Shown: piece by piece, positions 1-12,322 of the stretch
Layout of the letters: every line of letters starts with the position of its first letter
Numbering within the stretch: position 1 is the stretch's first letter
From: Armillaria gallica
Lineage: Eukaryota > Basidiomycota > Agaricomycetes > Agaricales > Physalacriaceae
NCBI GenBank assembly: GCA_037576215.1
Contig: JBANDB010000015.1
Coordinates: 372,001-436,000 of the forward strand
DNA length: 64,000 bases
Direction of reading: 5' to 3'
Program-made: the position numbers and the translations under genes
Notes under the pieces: generated by a model
Told to the model about the DNA's origin: nothing
Seen by the model: the letters and a program-made list of their open reading frames with translations, nothing else
The model's database searches: none

Positions 1-700
1 TCCGGTCTGAAGTGGAACTTTCGCTCATGTCAACCTGGTACAGGCTGCGATTATTATCTGTTCTTCCTGAAAATGTATTCTAGAGTACATATAAATGATT
101 TCTTTGACTCCACGGAGTCAGATTGTCCTTAAGCGTAGAGAATTATAGTCAAGAATTTTTTGCATTGCATCTACAGTTTAATTGACTCAAAACATGAATT
201 GCATATATGTTCTTGCCCGGTATCAGCACGCTGGAACCTTGGACAGCTCTGCATTCATTAGTATGTAAAGGTGAGGTCAATAAAATTTCGAAGCAAGCGA
301 CGAAGAATTGATGGAGACGCTACCGGTTGAGATTTTCGGTTGCACTTCTAGGTGAAGATGTACGACGAGTCGCCATTGAAGGTAGCTCATGATGGAAGTT
401 CTGGTTCGTCTGGTGGTGAGATCGCTGGGAGGGTATGGAAGAAATCTATCAATGTCAATATTAGAATAGTTGTCTGAGTGATCGCAGAGCGGAGCAATTA
501 GTTATTGAATGTGGATTGCTGGAATTTTCGCCTCGTTTTTGGCTAAATCCTTTAATGCGGTACTTAGATCCAAAGTAGAGAGGCACGTTATTGGTATCAT
601 TCACGGTTTTCTGAACTAAACAAAATTGCTACGTCGGCATTTTTACTTTCTAAGAAATATCTATTTCACCCATTGACTACCTCGTTTCCGGCTGCCACTT
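1..700. other. no recognisable gene
   Basis: AT-rich sequence without an open frame of note on either strand and without a repeat that recurs elsewhere in the window. It lies downstream of the minus-strand gene that ends at 701 and may hold its 3' untranslated region. Confidence 0.5.
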
Positions 701-1530
701 TCACACTTCGTTCGTCATGGACCTAAAACTCGCCTCATCATCACTATCCCAGTCCAGAGAACCCCACTCATCCTGGATGGAGACGTCAAATCGGGAACCC
801 ACAATTGGGATGACATGAATTTGTGATTTATCGTAGGCCTTTTCGTAGATGGCGACCGCTTGGTAGTAATTGTTCTTATGCTTGTACTTGGAATGGGGAA
901 CACCCAGGACCCATTCGGCAGTGTCATCCCTGAGGATGTGGTAAGCTTGAGTTGGTACGAAGGAATACAGTAACATACCAATCAAAAAATAAGCCAACCT
1001 CCTGGCCGGACGTGATAACGTAGTAGTCTGTGTGGGGAGGCCATGTCTGCGGTGGGAGTGGGAGATCTTCCGGCCGTGGGACGGTATAAACACACGTAGT
1101 GCGGTGTGCGGAACTGGCACTGACAGGCTTGAAAGTGGTACGGGCAGATCTGGCAGCTGGTGTAGAAACGGTGATGCTGCTCGTGGTGCTGGGCGTTGTG
1201 GTGGATGCAGTGGTGAAACTAGAACTGGGTCGAGCTGGTAGGGGAGCTGATGGGGATCCTGCACCGCCGTGTTGAGCTGGAATGACAAGACTGTTCGATA
1301 TCTGCGTCATCGTAGTCAGGGTTGCTAAAGAACGGTCTAAGAATTAAAAAAATCCAAGTAAACAAGAAACGTACCACCACTGTTTAGACTGAGATTGTTG
1401 AGCGCTGCCATCAACAACGCAAAATCTGTAAACGGGTCAGTAATTCTGGAGACGGCAGCGAGGCGGAGGAGGGAAGGTATGCACCAGCTGCAGATACACT
1501 TGGGTTGGAGGAGGCGGTGGTATTTGCCAT
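701..1530 (-). CDS. protein with RNase H1 N-terminal (viroplasmin-like) domain
   Basis: Multi-exon minus-strand gene. The last two exons join across an intron at 978-930 (donor GTATGT, acceptor CTCAG). They give a C-terminal module with YYVITSGQEVGLFFDW followed by DDTAEWVLGVPHSKYKHK and a run with YYQAVAIYEKAY. This is the pattern of the RNase H1 N-terminal/caulimovirus viroplasmin domain, which in RNase H1 binds RNA-DNA hybrids. A second intron lies at 1374-1337. The part before the domain is rich in Ser, Thr and Pro. No RNase H catalytic domain follows, as in many stand-alone Agaricomycete proteins of this type. The start is unsettled: an ATG at 1530 opens a good frame, but the join to the exon ending at 1375 needs another small intron. 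It is divergent to the gene at 1979. Role unknown. Confidence 0.6.
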
Positions 1531-1978
1531 GGGATTCCTATTGGAGGGTGCAGTAATTTATATGGAAAAGAGCAAGGGGGTACGTCGAATCCAGATGGGT
1601 CGACCGAGAAGCGCGCTTCCATTCCCTTCCATTCGGACAATTGTAGTGAGGCTGGGGACAATGGCCACATATAGACTGCGCTAGTTGACGACCCAGGCTG
1701 TCCACCCAGACTATCAACTGACATAGGTGCCAACTGATGGAAGCTGGCTATACAAATAAGCAGAGAAACATTGCGGCGACCTGAAAATGAGCCCAGAGAC
1801 CAGGAAAATGTCGTACCGTCAACTAACCCTTAAAAAGAGCCATGTCAATTGACAGTTTTCTCCATCGCCTTTCTTGCCGCAACCAACGTTATTCAAGAAA
1901 AGAATTTCAACATCTACATAAAAAGTAAGCTTCGTTAATAACGTCACTCGATGTCGACTGACCTTCTTACCAGTACAT

Positions 1979-4635
1979 ATGGGTATTCCAGGCGTATTCG
2001 TAGGTGCATGGCACAGCTTCATGGATGGGGAGTTGCCGGCATACGCTGTCGCCAAGAAGAATAACCGTGCTTGTCAATTTGGACTGGACACCACTCGACA
2101 ATTTTGCCTCAGATTTCCTTTCACCCTTGCGGAAGGAGAGGAACCCACGGCGGAGGCCCTTATGCTTGTGAACGACGATGCTTCCTCCAATATTCCTGAG
2201 ATGCCGTTCCCAGACGCAAAAAAATTGATGCCACAGGCGTTCGTCGCAGCCATGATGGCCTATACATCCTACAATGAGAAGGTGAAGGAGTGCGAAGGCA
2301 TAAGTCGCATTGACCTTGTGATACTGATGGACTTGACCTGATCACGTTACTTTGCTTTTGTCAGCGTATTGATTGCTGGTTGCGCTATCACCACGAAAAG
2401 TCACTGAAACCTATGGTCAAGGACGACCCCTACCGCCATGTTCTCGCCAAACTCGCCGGTGTACAAGCTTCCAAGCCCTGCCGCCGAACAGCGTACAACC
2501 TATGGTGCGAGCTCTACGGAAATGAGGTTGAGGAGGAACTGGTGAAGTTGATCCAAGAAGGGAAGGTAACGCAAAAACAGAAACCGGGCAAGCGCCAGAC
2601 TATGTGGAGCGACCGGTATGCTAACCTGTCCGAGGAAGAGAAGTGCGAATGGACGAGGAGGAGCAAGGAAGAGCACGATGTTGCTATGGAAGAGTGGAAG
2701 GTTGGTATGGATGGAACGGTATCCGATGATCCCCGTGAGATCCAACAGTGAGCTTTTCATTACATGAACTGTTGGGATTCGCTTGCTGAGTACGCCATCC
2801 AGATGTATTGATCACCTTGCCGGATTCGTTCAACCAATTCTCGAGATCGTTGCAAAGCATACGAAGGGCAAGGTGTTCATGCTGTGGGGAGGCCCCGAAC
2901 CTGCTGACGGCGGTCACCTGAACCTCGTGAGGTATCTTAGCTTTCTATTCTGTCTATTTTCGTATACTGAGAGGTGCTATAGCTTATGTGCTGGAAAGAC
3001 GTTGGGTCCAGGTGGCCAGAATTTCGTCAATTCCAAGAAAGCACTGTACGACCAGCTGCTTGTACCAATGTATGGTCGATTTCTGAGAAAGTGTTTCCGT
3101 GAGTACACTATTTCTTTGTATACAGGCCTTTCTGACATTGTTAAAACAGGCCCGGAAGACTGCCAGGCCATGGCTTTACCCGACGTTGCCGGAGACAAAG
3201 TGCTGGGTTTGGGGACGAAGGAATACGAGGACGCCTTCGTGCATCATCTCAAGGAGCCCAATATCATTGGATCAGCCTCATCATCAGCCTCCCCCCAACA
3301 GATACCACTACCCGCCCCCCTCAACCAAGGAAATCAGCCTCCAAATCATCGCGTCTTCCTACCCTGAGCGAACTTCTAGCCTCCAAAGTGACGACGGTTG
3401 CTAAGTCGAGACTGCCAGAACTTTCTCAACCTGCGCCAACATCGCCAATTGAACCACAGCTAGATGCGGGATTAACTCAGTTTCTGCCGGGTCGCATGGT
3501 CTCGTCGGGTGACTCCCATGACGCACCACCATTAAAACCTCGACAGCCTTCGCCTGCCCCTTCGCTACGTTCATCACCTCCCGTCTCCCGTGCACCTTCG
3601 CCAGCACCCTCCTCGCTGGCGATGGCCTCAGCAGCCATGTATTTACATCTCCGTCCTATGCCTAGTGCGTCTCCACCTCCTTTACCTCCATCTCCTCATT
3701 CACACCCGGACCGGACTCAAGCGTCGGCACCTCCCAACCTTGGTGCAACCAACCCACTGGCTCCCTCATCAAATGATTCATCGGCTCACACCAGCATCAG
3801 TGCTGGCGCTGTGACGCGGTCTCTCCCAAGTCATATGCGCAAGTCAACGCGACACGGGTCGGTAGATCATCGAGTGGATCTGGTGAAGCAATGCAGCATT
3901 CCAACTGGCCGATTAACGATCGGCAAACGCCCAGCTGATAGTCTTCCAAGCAGTAGTGTCCTTCCTAAACAAAGGAAGACCGTAGGTGGCGATGGCGGGC
4001 CAGGTATCTTAATGGTGCCTGCTGAAAGCGAAGCGTCTGTGCCTCAAATACCTGCTGGTGTCTTCCCGCGTGGTACACCTCTTTGGGCCATGCAGGCTTT
4101 GGATATATTCAGGTCGAAGGACCTTGGGGTGGAATGGACCAGTGTTGTCAACTCCTGGGTTGCCTTCCAGGTTGCGAGTGACTTTGAGAGCAAAGACAAG
4201 TTGTCGCCAAAGTTCCGCCCCAAGTGTGTTGGGCAATGGATCTCACGTGGTAGATCACAGACATGGCAACCTACTTATACGGATATGGACCTCACCAGGA
4301 AATTTCAAGACCCGTTTTGGGTGTGGTGGGCTCACCTTCAACCGGAGCATCATGTTGAAGATTTGGAAGATGGCTTCACTGATCTCAGACGCGATGCAAA
4401 TGGGTGCCCAGTTCAAATCCATCCGCCGACGGCCGTTGACTGGGGATGTCTGGTGACATGGTCAGGGATTAATGGTTTCCTCAGCATCATAGCTGTGCTG
4501 TTCTTTTGGTGTGAAGGGGTCTCGATGGCGCCCCGCACAACTCACCGTGAGCGCGCAGCATTCAGAGAGAGACAGAAAGAGTTGAACTTCGCTCTGGGGG
4601 ATGTGGACTACGTATTGAAGGGTATGCTTGCATGA
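1979..4635 (+). CDS. uncharacterised Agaricomycete protein, multi-exon
   Basis: Likely exons are 1979-2281, 2365-2747, 2803-2931, 2983-3098 and 3150 onward. All the introns (83, 55, 51 and 51 nt) have GT..AG ends and restore one frame. The N-terminal part has a charged segment with AYNLWCELYGNEVEEEL and a WSDRYANLSEEEKCEW stretch, which recalls an HMG-like helical repeat. A middle block has MLWGGPEPADGGHLNL and LLVPMYGRFLRKCF...PEDCQAMALPD. I have seen this arrangement in many uncharacterised Agaricomycete proteins. A long Ser/Pro-rich region and a conserved-looking C-terminus (WTSVVNSWVAFQ) follow. Between about 3240 and 3300 the frame changes without a clean intron, so there may be a frameshift or an unrecognised splice. 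Total is about 800 residues. Function unknown; a chromatin or DNA-binding role is only a guess. Confidence 0.55.
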
Positions 4636-5779
4636 GTGACAACTTCCTTATTCCCCCTCGTTTGTACCATTTTTTAAAAGTATTTTTGTACATGCTACTG
4701 CGAGAAATATCATTTTACCTGGTTTACTTCCTTCGTTGGGGCCCAAACCGGTATACGGTCCGTATTCCGCAAGTCTGAAATGTCAACCATGGGAACAGCT
4801 TTTGCCACTGTTTTTGCCACCATCCACACTTTGCTGGCACCTTTCGGCAACCTTCCTCCCTTATTACCAGCCTTTTTCAAGGTGTTCTGTTGCTATTATA
4901 GCAACACTCGCGATCACTCACCTACGATGGCTGCAGCTACCAACAATGAGGATCCTGTTGCACGCGAGACCTGCATCCCCATTGTTAGATCCTCTAGACC
5001 TTGATTTGCATGCAGGACGACGCATCCACAATCTCATCGGCGGACCTGTTGACAACAGCGATAGTGAAGGTGGATGAACTGACGGCAGTGATGTAAAAGG
5101 TGCTGTGGGTGTGTGAAGCTAGGGATGGAGGTAGGAATGGGGGTAGCGAAGAACCACGAGCTGAGAGCTCACAGTGGTCGAGGACGACCAATGACCTGGT
5201 GCGTAGAGTGGTCATAGATTGGAGGATGACGGGCCTATTCCCACCCTATGGCAGGAACAGCAGAGCATCAATCCAGGAGACAACATCGAGCTCACACCTG
5301 CCACCATGCTCTACTACCCCTTCATCGCACCCACGTTCAACAGTGGGAATGGCTGTAGCAAAGCCTTTCGTCGCCGACATTGCTCCTGTGGTTGGTCCGC
5401 CCTCAATCTCTATGCAGCCCTGTTCTCCAACGCTGGACTGCTGTGCCTGTTCTTGCTACTGTCTAGCGTCGTGTTTGCTTTTGTGTATGGCGGAAACGAT
5501 GATGTGCTTCCGAAATTCCTCTCTCTAGCACTACCCCACTGAAATTTGTTTCTTTCTTGGCTATTCCAGGGCAACCATCGTTTCTGCAGCCATTTTAGAT
5601 TTCTTACACTATTCATACAGTATCTCGATGTTCCTACACCCACTACGTGAGCGCCTGCCCAACCCACCGCTCGATAATGACATTTTCATTGTTTTTTGTG
5701 TTTAATATCTCAATTTATTTAATTTAATTTAATGAAACAAATATATCTCCTAATGCAGAAAATAGAGTGCAGAAAGGGC
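4636..5779. other. no convincing gene
   Basis: Several short overlapping frames occur on the plus strand (for example 5219-5542, with a hydrophobic stretch near its end), but none has recognisable domains, and frames change without splice sites. It may be 3' sequence of the gene ending at 4635 plus decayed repeat. From about 5690 the sequence becomes strongly AT-rich. RNase H and integrase, expected if the chromovirus pol to the right continued here, are absent. Confidence 0.45.
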
Positions 5780-6102
5780 AGGCCCGCTTTTGTAGCATTA
5801 TGATATAAGGACAGGAGAGTCATAAATAGACTGCAAATCTATAATATATAATGCCTGTATGGTACAGTGGTTAGCATGTCTGCTTAGAAAAGTCATGTGA
5901 CATCATTAAAAATCTTTTTAAGATCCTGGGTTCAATTCCTGGATCTGCCGGATTTTCTGATGATGTCATGAGTTGAGATGCTGACTAATATACCATATAA
6001 TCCTGAGAAATTGAATATTTACAACTGATGCTCATATTGTCTTTTCAGTATGTGTCAACTGACACTATTTGATCTGTTAAAGTAGCAGCTATAGGTGATT
6101 TT
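5780..6102 (+). mobile_element. right terminus of a palindrome-type element, with tRNA-like boxes
   Basis: This stretch is a diverged copy of the right end of the palindromic element at 9347-12347, in the same orientation as that end (about 12020-12347). It has an A-box-like TGGTACAGTGG at 5860-5870, a B-box-like GGTTCAATTCC at 5929-5939, and the terminal GTGTCAACTGACAC motif near 6053-6066. It ends in GATCTG...GCAGCTATAGG, the reverse complement of the left end at 9347-9368. Immediately to the right, the chromovirus RT resumes after FTNFYRK, so this element interrupted or truncated pol. Its own left end was not found. Confidence 0.7.
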
Positions 6103-8666
6103 CGATAGAAGTTGGTGAACCCCAGGAACGATTGGAGTTCCTTCTTCTTATGGGGGGTTGGCCATTCTGCGATGCCGGTGACCTTGATAGGATCCATCCG
6201 CACAGAGTTCTCGCTAATGATTACCCCAAGGTACTCCGTCTCGAGAACCTCAAACTCGCATTTCTCCATTTTGAGGAAAAGCTTGTTTTCACAGAGACGT
6301 TGGAGGACGCGTTTCACGATCTGGCGGTGTTCTTGGAGGTCCTTTGAAAAGATCAGGATATCATCGAGGTAAATGGTGACCTTCCCCTCCCCAATAAGGT
6401 CCCGAAAGATATCGTTCATCATCCATTGGAAGGTTGCAGGCGAGTTGGTAAGCCCGAAGAACATGACGGTTGGCTCGTAGAGCCCACAATTCGTGTGGAA
6501 GGCGGCCTTTTCTTCGTCGCCTTCCTTGATCCGGACGTTGTTATATCCCCAACGAATGTCAAGTTTTGTAAAATACTTGGCACCGCGTAGTTTATCGATA
6601 AGTTCAGAGATGAGTGGCAGCGGGTAGCGGTTTTTGATGGTCATTTCATTGAGTTTGCGGTAATCTTGTACAGGTCGAAGCGTGCCATCCTTCTTTTTTA
6701 CAAAGAAGAAGGGGGACGCGAACGGGGATTTGGAAGGGCAGATACGACTGGATTCCAGGTTCTCATTGAGGAACTTGTCGAGCTGCTCCTGTTCGTTTCG
6801 GTTCAGAGGGTATACCTTGCAGTCCAGGGTGGACTTGGCATTGGGGACGAGCTCGATGGCGTGGTCCCAAGGCTTTCGTTCGGGTAAGTCGTCGAAGTTC
6901 TCCTTAGAGAACAGGTCACGGAAGGAGTGGTAGTGCTCTGGTACCATTTCTTCGAAAGTTTTTCTAGGTTGATCGGCGTTGGCCTTGGCGGCGAGGTCAT
7001 TAGCATGGTGAAGGGCTCTTATAGTGAGTTCCTCCTCCATTCGGACGGCGAGAATCGTGTTGCCATCCTCGAGCTCTTCGTCCCAGTGATCATCAGGGTT
7101 GGCGTCCGGTAGTTCGAGGGGGGTTTTGATACATTGGCAGCATCCAAAGATCACGCTTCCGGTTTGCCAATTAACCGAGGGGTTATGCCGTTTAAGCCAG
7201 TTGTGACCCAGGTAGATGTCTCGCTTTCCTAGGTCGGTGACCACCAGGTCGATCCGTTCATGATGTTCCCCAATGCAGAGGCAGAGTTCTACGAACTCGG
7301 TGACTTCGCCTCCCGCGTTCTTGGTCCCGTCGGCATTATAGACTGGAATCGGGACCTTTACCTTCCTGGTGTCGAGTCCATGCTCCCTGACATAAGTGCT
7401 GTTAATCGCGCTCCCTGTGCAGCCGCTGTCCAACAAGGCTTTCGTGCTGAGGACCTTTCGTCCTGTGCAAGGTTCGAGGACTATTGGGATCATTAGGTCA
7501 CTGGTAGATCCCCAGATATAGCGTATGGGTTCTCGGAGCTCGTAGAGGTGTTCTCGAGCGAGTGCGCCCTCAGTTCGAAGGGTCTCTAGAAGCTCGTTGC
7601 TTAACTCCCCTAGGCGATCCCGGTGAATCCATAGAGAGAGGACCGCACGTGCAGCATTGTCGTTCAGTGCCTGACAGATGGCACGTAGAGTCCAGTCGAC
7701 CTCGAAAGGCTTTACCCATCCGTAGTCGACTTTGGGGGCAACGGGGATCGTGTCAGGAATCACAGGAGCAACTGCTTGTAGATTCCTCAGGCTAACGATC
7801 GGTCTTCCCTTCGATTCCCACTGTCGAAAGGAGGTATCGTCTTCTTCGTCAGGTACTTCCTCCAGCAGTACCTTGTGCCCCCTCTTTACCGCCTGGGCGC
7901 TAGCGGATTCCTCCCTTTCGGCTGTGTGGGCGTCCGGAGGGGATCGTGTCCATTCTTGATCTTCCCATGTGCAACGAGGGGTGTCTTCCCTGGGGTGTCG
8001 CACGGGGCTACAGGCCGCCCTTGTACCAAGGGGTCGGAATTACCAGGGATTCGACCTGCTACCCCCAGGTCGGATGGGCCCTTCTGATCGCGTTCGCTAA
8101 GAGTCCGTGTTGCGGCGGAGGTCCCTCCGCTTAGTCTTCCTGGCCGCTCCCTCATAGGGGTTGAGCCTGTGCAGCCCTTGCCGTCCCGGGGAGGGTTGTA
8201 CTCTCGGCCCGCGCCTCGGGGGACGTTCCGTGGGGGCACCCGTTCGGGGTTCGGGGTCGCTTTGTCGGGTTTAGGGATGACCCTAATTCCTGCCCCACCT
8301 GATCGGGGGGTGTCTCGACCAGAGGGAGACTGCCCGCCCGTCATTATGGCGGGTGTCGCTATGGTGGGCGACTCATCGTCCAATCCTTTCACTCGCGATG
8401 AGCTACTTGGCGAACGTTTAGCCGGTTTAGGTAACCTGGGGACGGCGGCCCCGGTGTCTACAGGAAGTTCGTTAGTCATGCCCCGAGGGGTGTCGTGTCG
8501 GTTTGTTGATTCTGTAACTGGGCACGCAGGAGAAGTCGTAAGTTGGCACGTAGGCCGTATATTGGTAATATTTTTTTTGGGAGTCGTGAAAGTAACCGGT
8601 CCCGCACTTGGCAACCGGGGTATAGCCGAATGTGTGGTAGGTAAATTGTCTGACGATACGTATCAA
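6103..8666 (-). pseudogene. chromovirus (Ty3/gypsy) pol: protease and reverse transcriptase, truncated
   Basis: Minus-strand pol. From the N-terminus come a Pro/Gly/Arg-rich linker (8614-7886), a conserved SAQAVKRGHKVLLEEVP motif, an aspartic protease with LLDSGCTGSAINS (near 7420), then a reverse transcriptase. The RT has [30 protein letters not shown] and the catalytic YLDD at about 6359-6370. It breaks off after FTNFYRK at the inserted palindrome terminus (6102), so RNase H, integrase and chromodomain are missing. The frame 8003-6045 is open but ends in transposon-derived codons. The linker and protease parts lie in different frames, so a frameshift sits near 7890-8003. One expected Arg before PSKSP is Cys, a likely CGC to TGC change. 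Not functional as it stands. Confidence 0.85.
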
Positions 8667-8748
8667 GTAGATAATGGTACAAAAGAGGAAGTGGGGCGCG
8701 CACCAGGGGGGTCCTTGGTCATCACGGGCGAATCGAAACCCGGACGAC

Positions 8749-9346
8749 CTATTCTTTTACTTCTTTCAATTCCGTTGTCTCTGCGAGTGGCTCTGGTACC
8801 GCCTCGAGTGCGCGTACCTCCCGTTTCTCGCCCTTGTGGGGACAGTCCCGGCTAAGATGCCCCTTCTCGTCGCAGCGGAAACATTTCCCTTCCGCCATCT
8901 GTCGCGACCTTTTTGCATCAATCTCTATGGGTATTCCCCCACCTCGGTGCGTGGTTTGGTGGATCGGGACCCACTTGGATCTGGGTGGAGTCGGTTTCGT
9001 GGCCTCCTTGGGCTTAGGCATCGGGCGGGGCTCGATGGCTTTGGTAGGGGTCGACCCCTGGGGACCTGATCGTTTTTCGGGGTATTTGTCAAGTCCCTGG
9101 GTCTGCTCGAAAATCCTTTGCCTCTGACGTTGTTCGTACATGAGGAGAATCCGCTCTTTCCACCCTTCGTAGTCGTGGGGGACCGTGATTCCCAGGTTGG
9201 CAATCGCTGCCCCGTAGCCACGGGGAATGCCCTTGCGGACTGCCTGGATGAGGAGTCCGCGATCTGACTGGTCGGCGAGGCGGTTAGCCAGTTTGGCCTC
9301 CTTTTCCAACTTTCGGAAGAAGACGTGAGCCACGTCGTCCCCACCT
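8749..9346 (-). pseudogene. chromovirus gag, C-terminal half with zinc knuckle
   Basis: This is the downstream half of gag, cut from the upstream half (12348-13148) by the palindromic insertion. It starts at VAHVFFRKLEKEAKLANR and runs through HDYEGWKERILLMYEQRQ into a CCHC zinc knuckle, CFRCDEKGHLSRDC, which binds genomic RNA in gag proteins. The acidic tail ends at 8749. The upstream half ends in MKMGDD and this half is preceded by GDD, so the junction duplicates the codons around the insertion site (see the element entry). The ATG at 9333 is internal and not a natural start. Confidence 0.85.
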
Positions 9347-9368
9347 ATAGCTGCTATTTTAACAGATC

Positions 9369-10805
9369 AAATAGTGTCAGTTGACACACACTGAAAAGAC
9401 AATATGAGTGTCAGTTGAAAATATTCAATTTCTCAGAATTATATGGTATATTAATCAGCAGGCCAACTCTTAACATCATGACATCATCAGAAAATCCCAG
9501 CAGACACGGGAATTGAACCCAAGATCTTAAAAAGATTTATAATAATGTCACATGACTTTTCCGAGCAGACATGCTAACCACTGTACCATACTAGTATTAT
9601 ATATTTATGTAATCATCACTCTATATGACCTCCCTCTCTTAGATTTATAATATCCCAATTGGGCCCTCCCTTTGGTGCGCTTTGTTGCGCTTTTTTTTCC
9701 TTATTGGGTTGGTCAAATCGGCCCATCAATTGCACCTAGAATTAGCTCTCCCATGGCATTGATGGCATCAATATCAGGCTATTTTCGGACAAAATTCGCA
9801 TTTTGGCTCATTTTGGGCTTCCTCAGGCTACTGGGTGGGTCAGGGGATGGTACTAGTATATGCCTAAACATAAATAGCATAAAAGCGGACCCTCTGGTGA
9901 GGTATGGGGGCCCTGGGGAGGGGGTAAAAAGGGTAAAATAGTGTAAAATAGCGGAAAATCACCAAAAATTCGCGTTTTGGGGGTACTACGTGCATCGGAT
10001 CGCTTCGAAAACTTGACCAATGAATTCCTTGACCTTTAAAACCCCCAAACGGCCCTGCCACATGTACATGTGGCGCATTTTATGGCTAGGCATAATCGGG
10101 AAAATAGGCTTTTTATGGTACTGCGTACATTGGATCGCTCCGGGGATGCTACCAATCGATTTCTACACTATATAAACCCTAGAATACATCTTCATATCCT
10201 ATATATGACCACCGGAATGCGATGAAAAATGGGGGATTGGGGGGGAAACACGGTTTATTTTGTTTTCTGGCCATCGCGTTGGTCTGGGGACATCACCAAT
10301 CGATTCCTTGACCTTTAAAACCCCCAAGCGACTCTTGGTCACATTTATGGGGTCTCAGGAACGATGGAAATAATAATGTAACAGTTTAGGAGGAGCACAT
10401 AGGAAAACTCGCATTTCTGAGCTTCGGAGAACTTCGGAGTTGTTACCAATGGATATTTTAACCTTGAAAACCCCCAGAACACCCCAGGAACACATTTAAA
10501 ACCTGTGAAATCCGTGGTAAAAAAGGTGATAATGAAAATATGCGAAATACCATATATCTCGCATTTCTGAATGTCAGAGAAGGTAATTCTGCTATAGAAT
10601 ACACGATATATATTGTATAATAGTGTGTACAAAAGATTAGGGTGATCAGAAATGTATTGGCAGAGATATAAGGAGATCTTTCTGAAAAAAAGGAGGAGCA
10701 CCCCCCAGATTTCGAGTTTCTGGTCATCCCATGGCCTGGGGACTATCAGATTCGGATTCCTGGACCCAAAAAACATAAGACTCATCTATCATCCATGGGG
10801 CTCAT
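9369..10805 (-). repeat. left arm of the palindrome
   Basis: Reverse complement of 10887-12322. Reading outward, it holds weakly periodic units of about 145 bp, then a Pol III-like B box (GGAATTGAACC on the plus strand at 9509-9519), an A box (CCACTGTACCA at 9578-9588) and the GTGTCAGTTGACAC terminus. Confidence 0.88.
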
Positions 10806-10886
10806 GTATCAAAACTCCAAAGTAATGAGTGTGCTCTCATTTATGCACAAAGTTATGTTGTCTGCAAGGATCATGCACTAGTAAAA

Positions 10887-12322
10887 ATGAGCCCCATGGA
10901 TGATAGATGAGTCTTATGTTTTTTGGGTCCAGGAATCCGAATCTGATAGTCCCCAGGCCATGGGATGACCAGAAACTCGAAATCTGGGGGGTGCTCCTCC
11001 TTTTTTTCAGAAAGATCTCCTTATATCTCTGCCAATACATTTCTGATCACCCTAATCTTTTGTACACACTATTATACAATATATATCGTGTATTCTATAG
11101 CAGAATTACCTTCTCTGACATTCAGAAATGCGAGATATATGGTATTTCGCATATTTTCATTATCACCTTTTTTACCACGGATTTCACAGGTTTTAAATGT
11201 GTTCCTGGGGTGTTCTGGGGGTTTTCAAGGTTAAAATATCCATTGGTAACAACTCCGAAGTTCTCCGAAGCTCAGAAATGCGAGTTTTCCTATGTGCTCC
11301 TCCTAAACTGTTACATTATTATTTCCATCGTTCCTGAGACCCCATAAATGTGACCAAGAGTCGCTTGGGGGTTTTAAAGGTCAAGGAATCGATTGGTGAT
11401 GTCCCCAGACCAACGCGATGGCCAGAAAACAAAATAAACCGTGTTTCCCCCCCAATCCCCCATTTTTCATCGCATTCCGGTGGTCATATATAGGATATGA
11501 AGATGTATTCTAGGGTTTATATAGTGTAGAAATCGATTGGTAGCATCCCCGGAGCGATCCAATGTACGCAGTACCATAAAAAGCCTATTTTCCCGATTAT
11601 GCCTAGCCATAAAATGCGCCACATGTACATGTGGCAGGGCCGTTTGGGGGTTTTAAAGGTCAAGGAATTCATTGGTCAAGTTTTCGAAGCGATCCGATGC
11701 ACGTAGTACCCCAAAACGCGAATTTTTGGTGATTTTCCGCTATTTTACACTATTTTACCCTTTTTACCCCCTCCCCAGGGCCCCCATACCTCACCAGAGG
11801 GTCCGCTTTTATGCTATTTATGTTTAGGCATATACTAGTACCATCCCCTGACCCACCCAGTAGCCTGAGGAAGCCCAAAATGAGCCAAAATGCGAATTTT
11901 GTCCGAAAATAGCCTGATATTGATGCCATCAATGCCATGGGAGAGCTAATTCTAGGTGCAATTGATGGGCCGATTTGACCAACCCAATAAGGAAAAAAAA
12001 GCGCAACAAAGCGCACCAAAGGGAGGGCCCAATTGGGATATTATAAATCTAAGAGAGGGAGGTCATATAGAGTGATGATTACATAAATATATAATACTAG
12101 TATGGTACAGTGGTTAGCATGTCTGCTCGGAAAAGTCATGTGACATTATTATAAATCTTTTTAAGATCTTGGGTTCAATTCCCGTGTCTGCTGGGATTTT
12201 CTGATGATGTCATGATGTTAAGAGTTGGCCTGCTGATTAATATACCATATAATTCTGAGAAATTGAATATTTTCAACTGACACTCATATTGTCTTTTCAG
12301 TGTGTGTCAACTGACACTATTT
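10887..12322 (+). repeat. right arm of the palindrome
   Basis: It begins with ATGAGCCCCATGG, matching the left arm's inner end. Units containing GAATCGATTGGT-like cores recur at about 11242, 11392, 11536 and 11671. The distal part has the A box TGGTACAGTGG (12103-12113) and B box GGTTCAATTCC (12172-12182), then two copies of TCAACTGACACT. Confidence 0.88.

Noticed and set aside
4736..5542. Small plus-strand ORFs with a hydrophobic tail
   Set aside because: No recognisable domain, no consistent frame and no clear start context.
8169..8855. 228-codon plus-strand ORF
   Set aside because: It is the antisense shadow of the Pro/Gly/Arg-rich pol linker and has no domain of its own.
10345..11347. 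Two identical 146-codon ORFs facing each other in the palindrome
   Set aside because: They are mirror images produced by the inverted arms, hold no known domain, and are low-complexity hydrophobic. Treated as non-coding.
12085..12200. Genuine tRNA gene at the palindrome ends
   Set aside because: A and B boxes match but the seven bases on each side do not form an acceptor stem, and the copies sit at the ends of a repeat.
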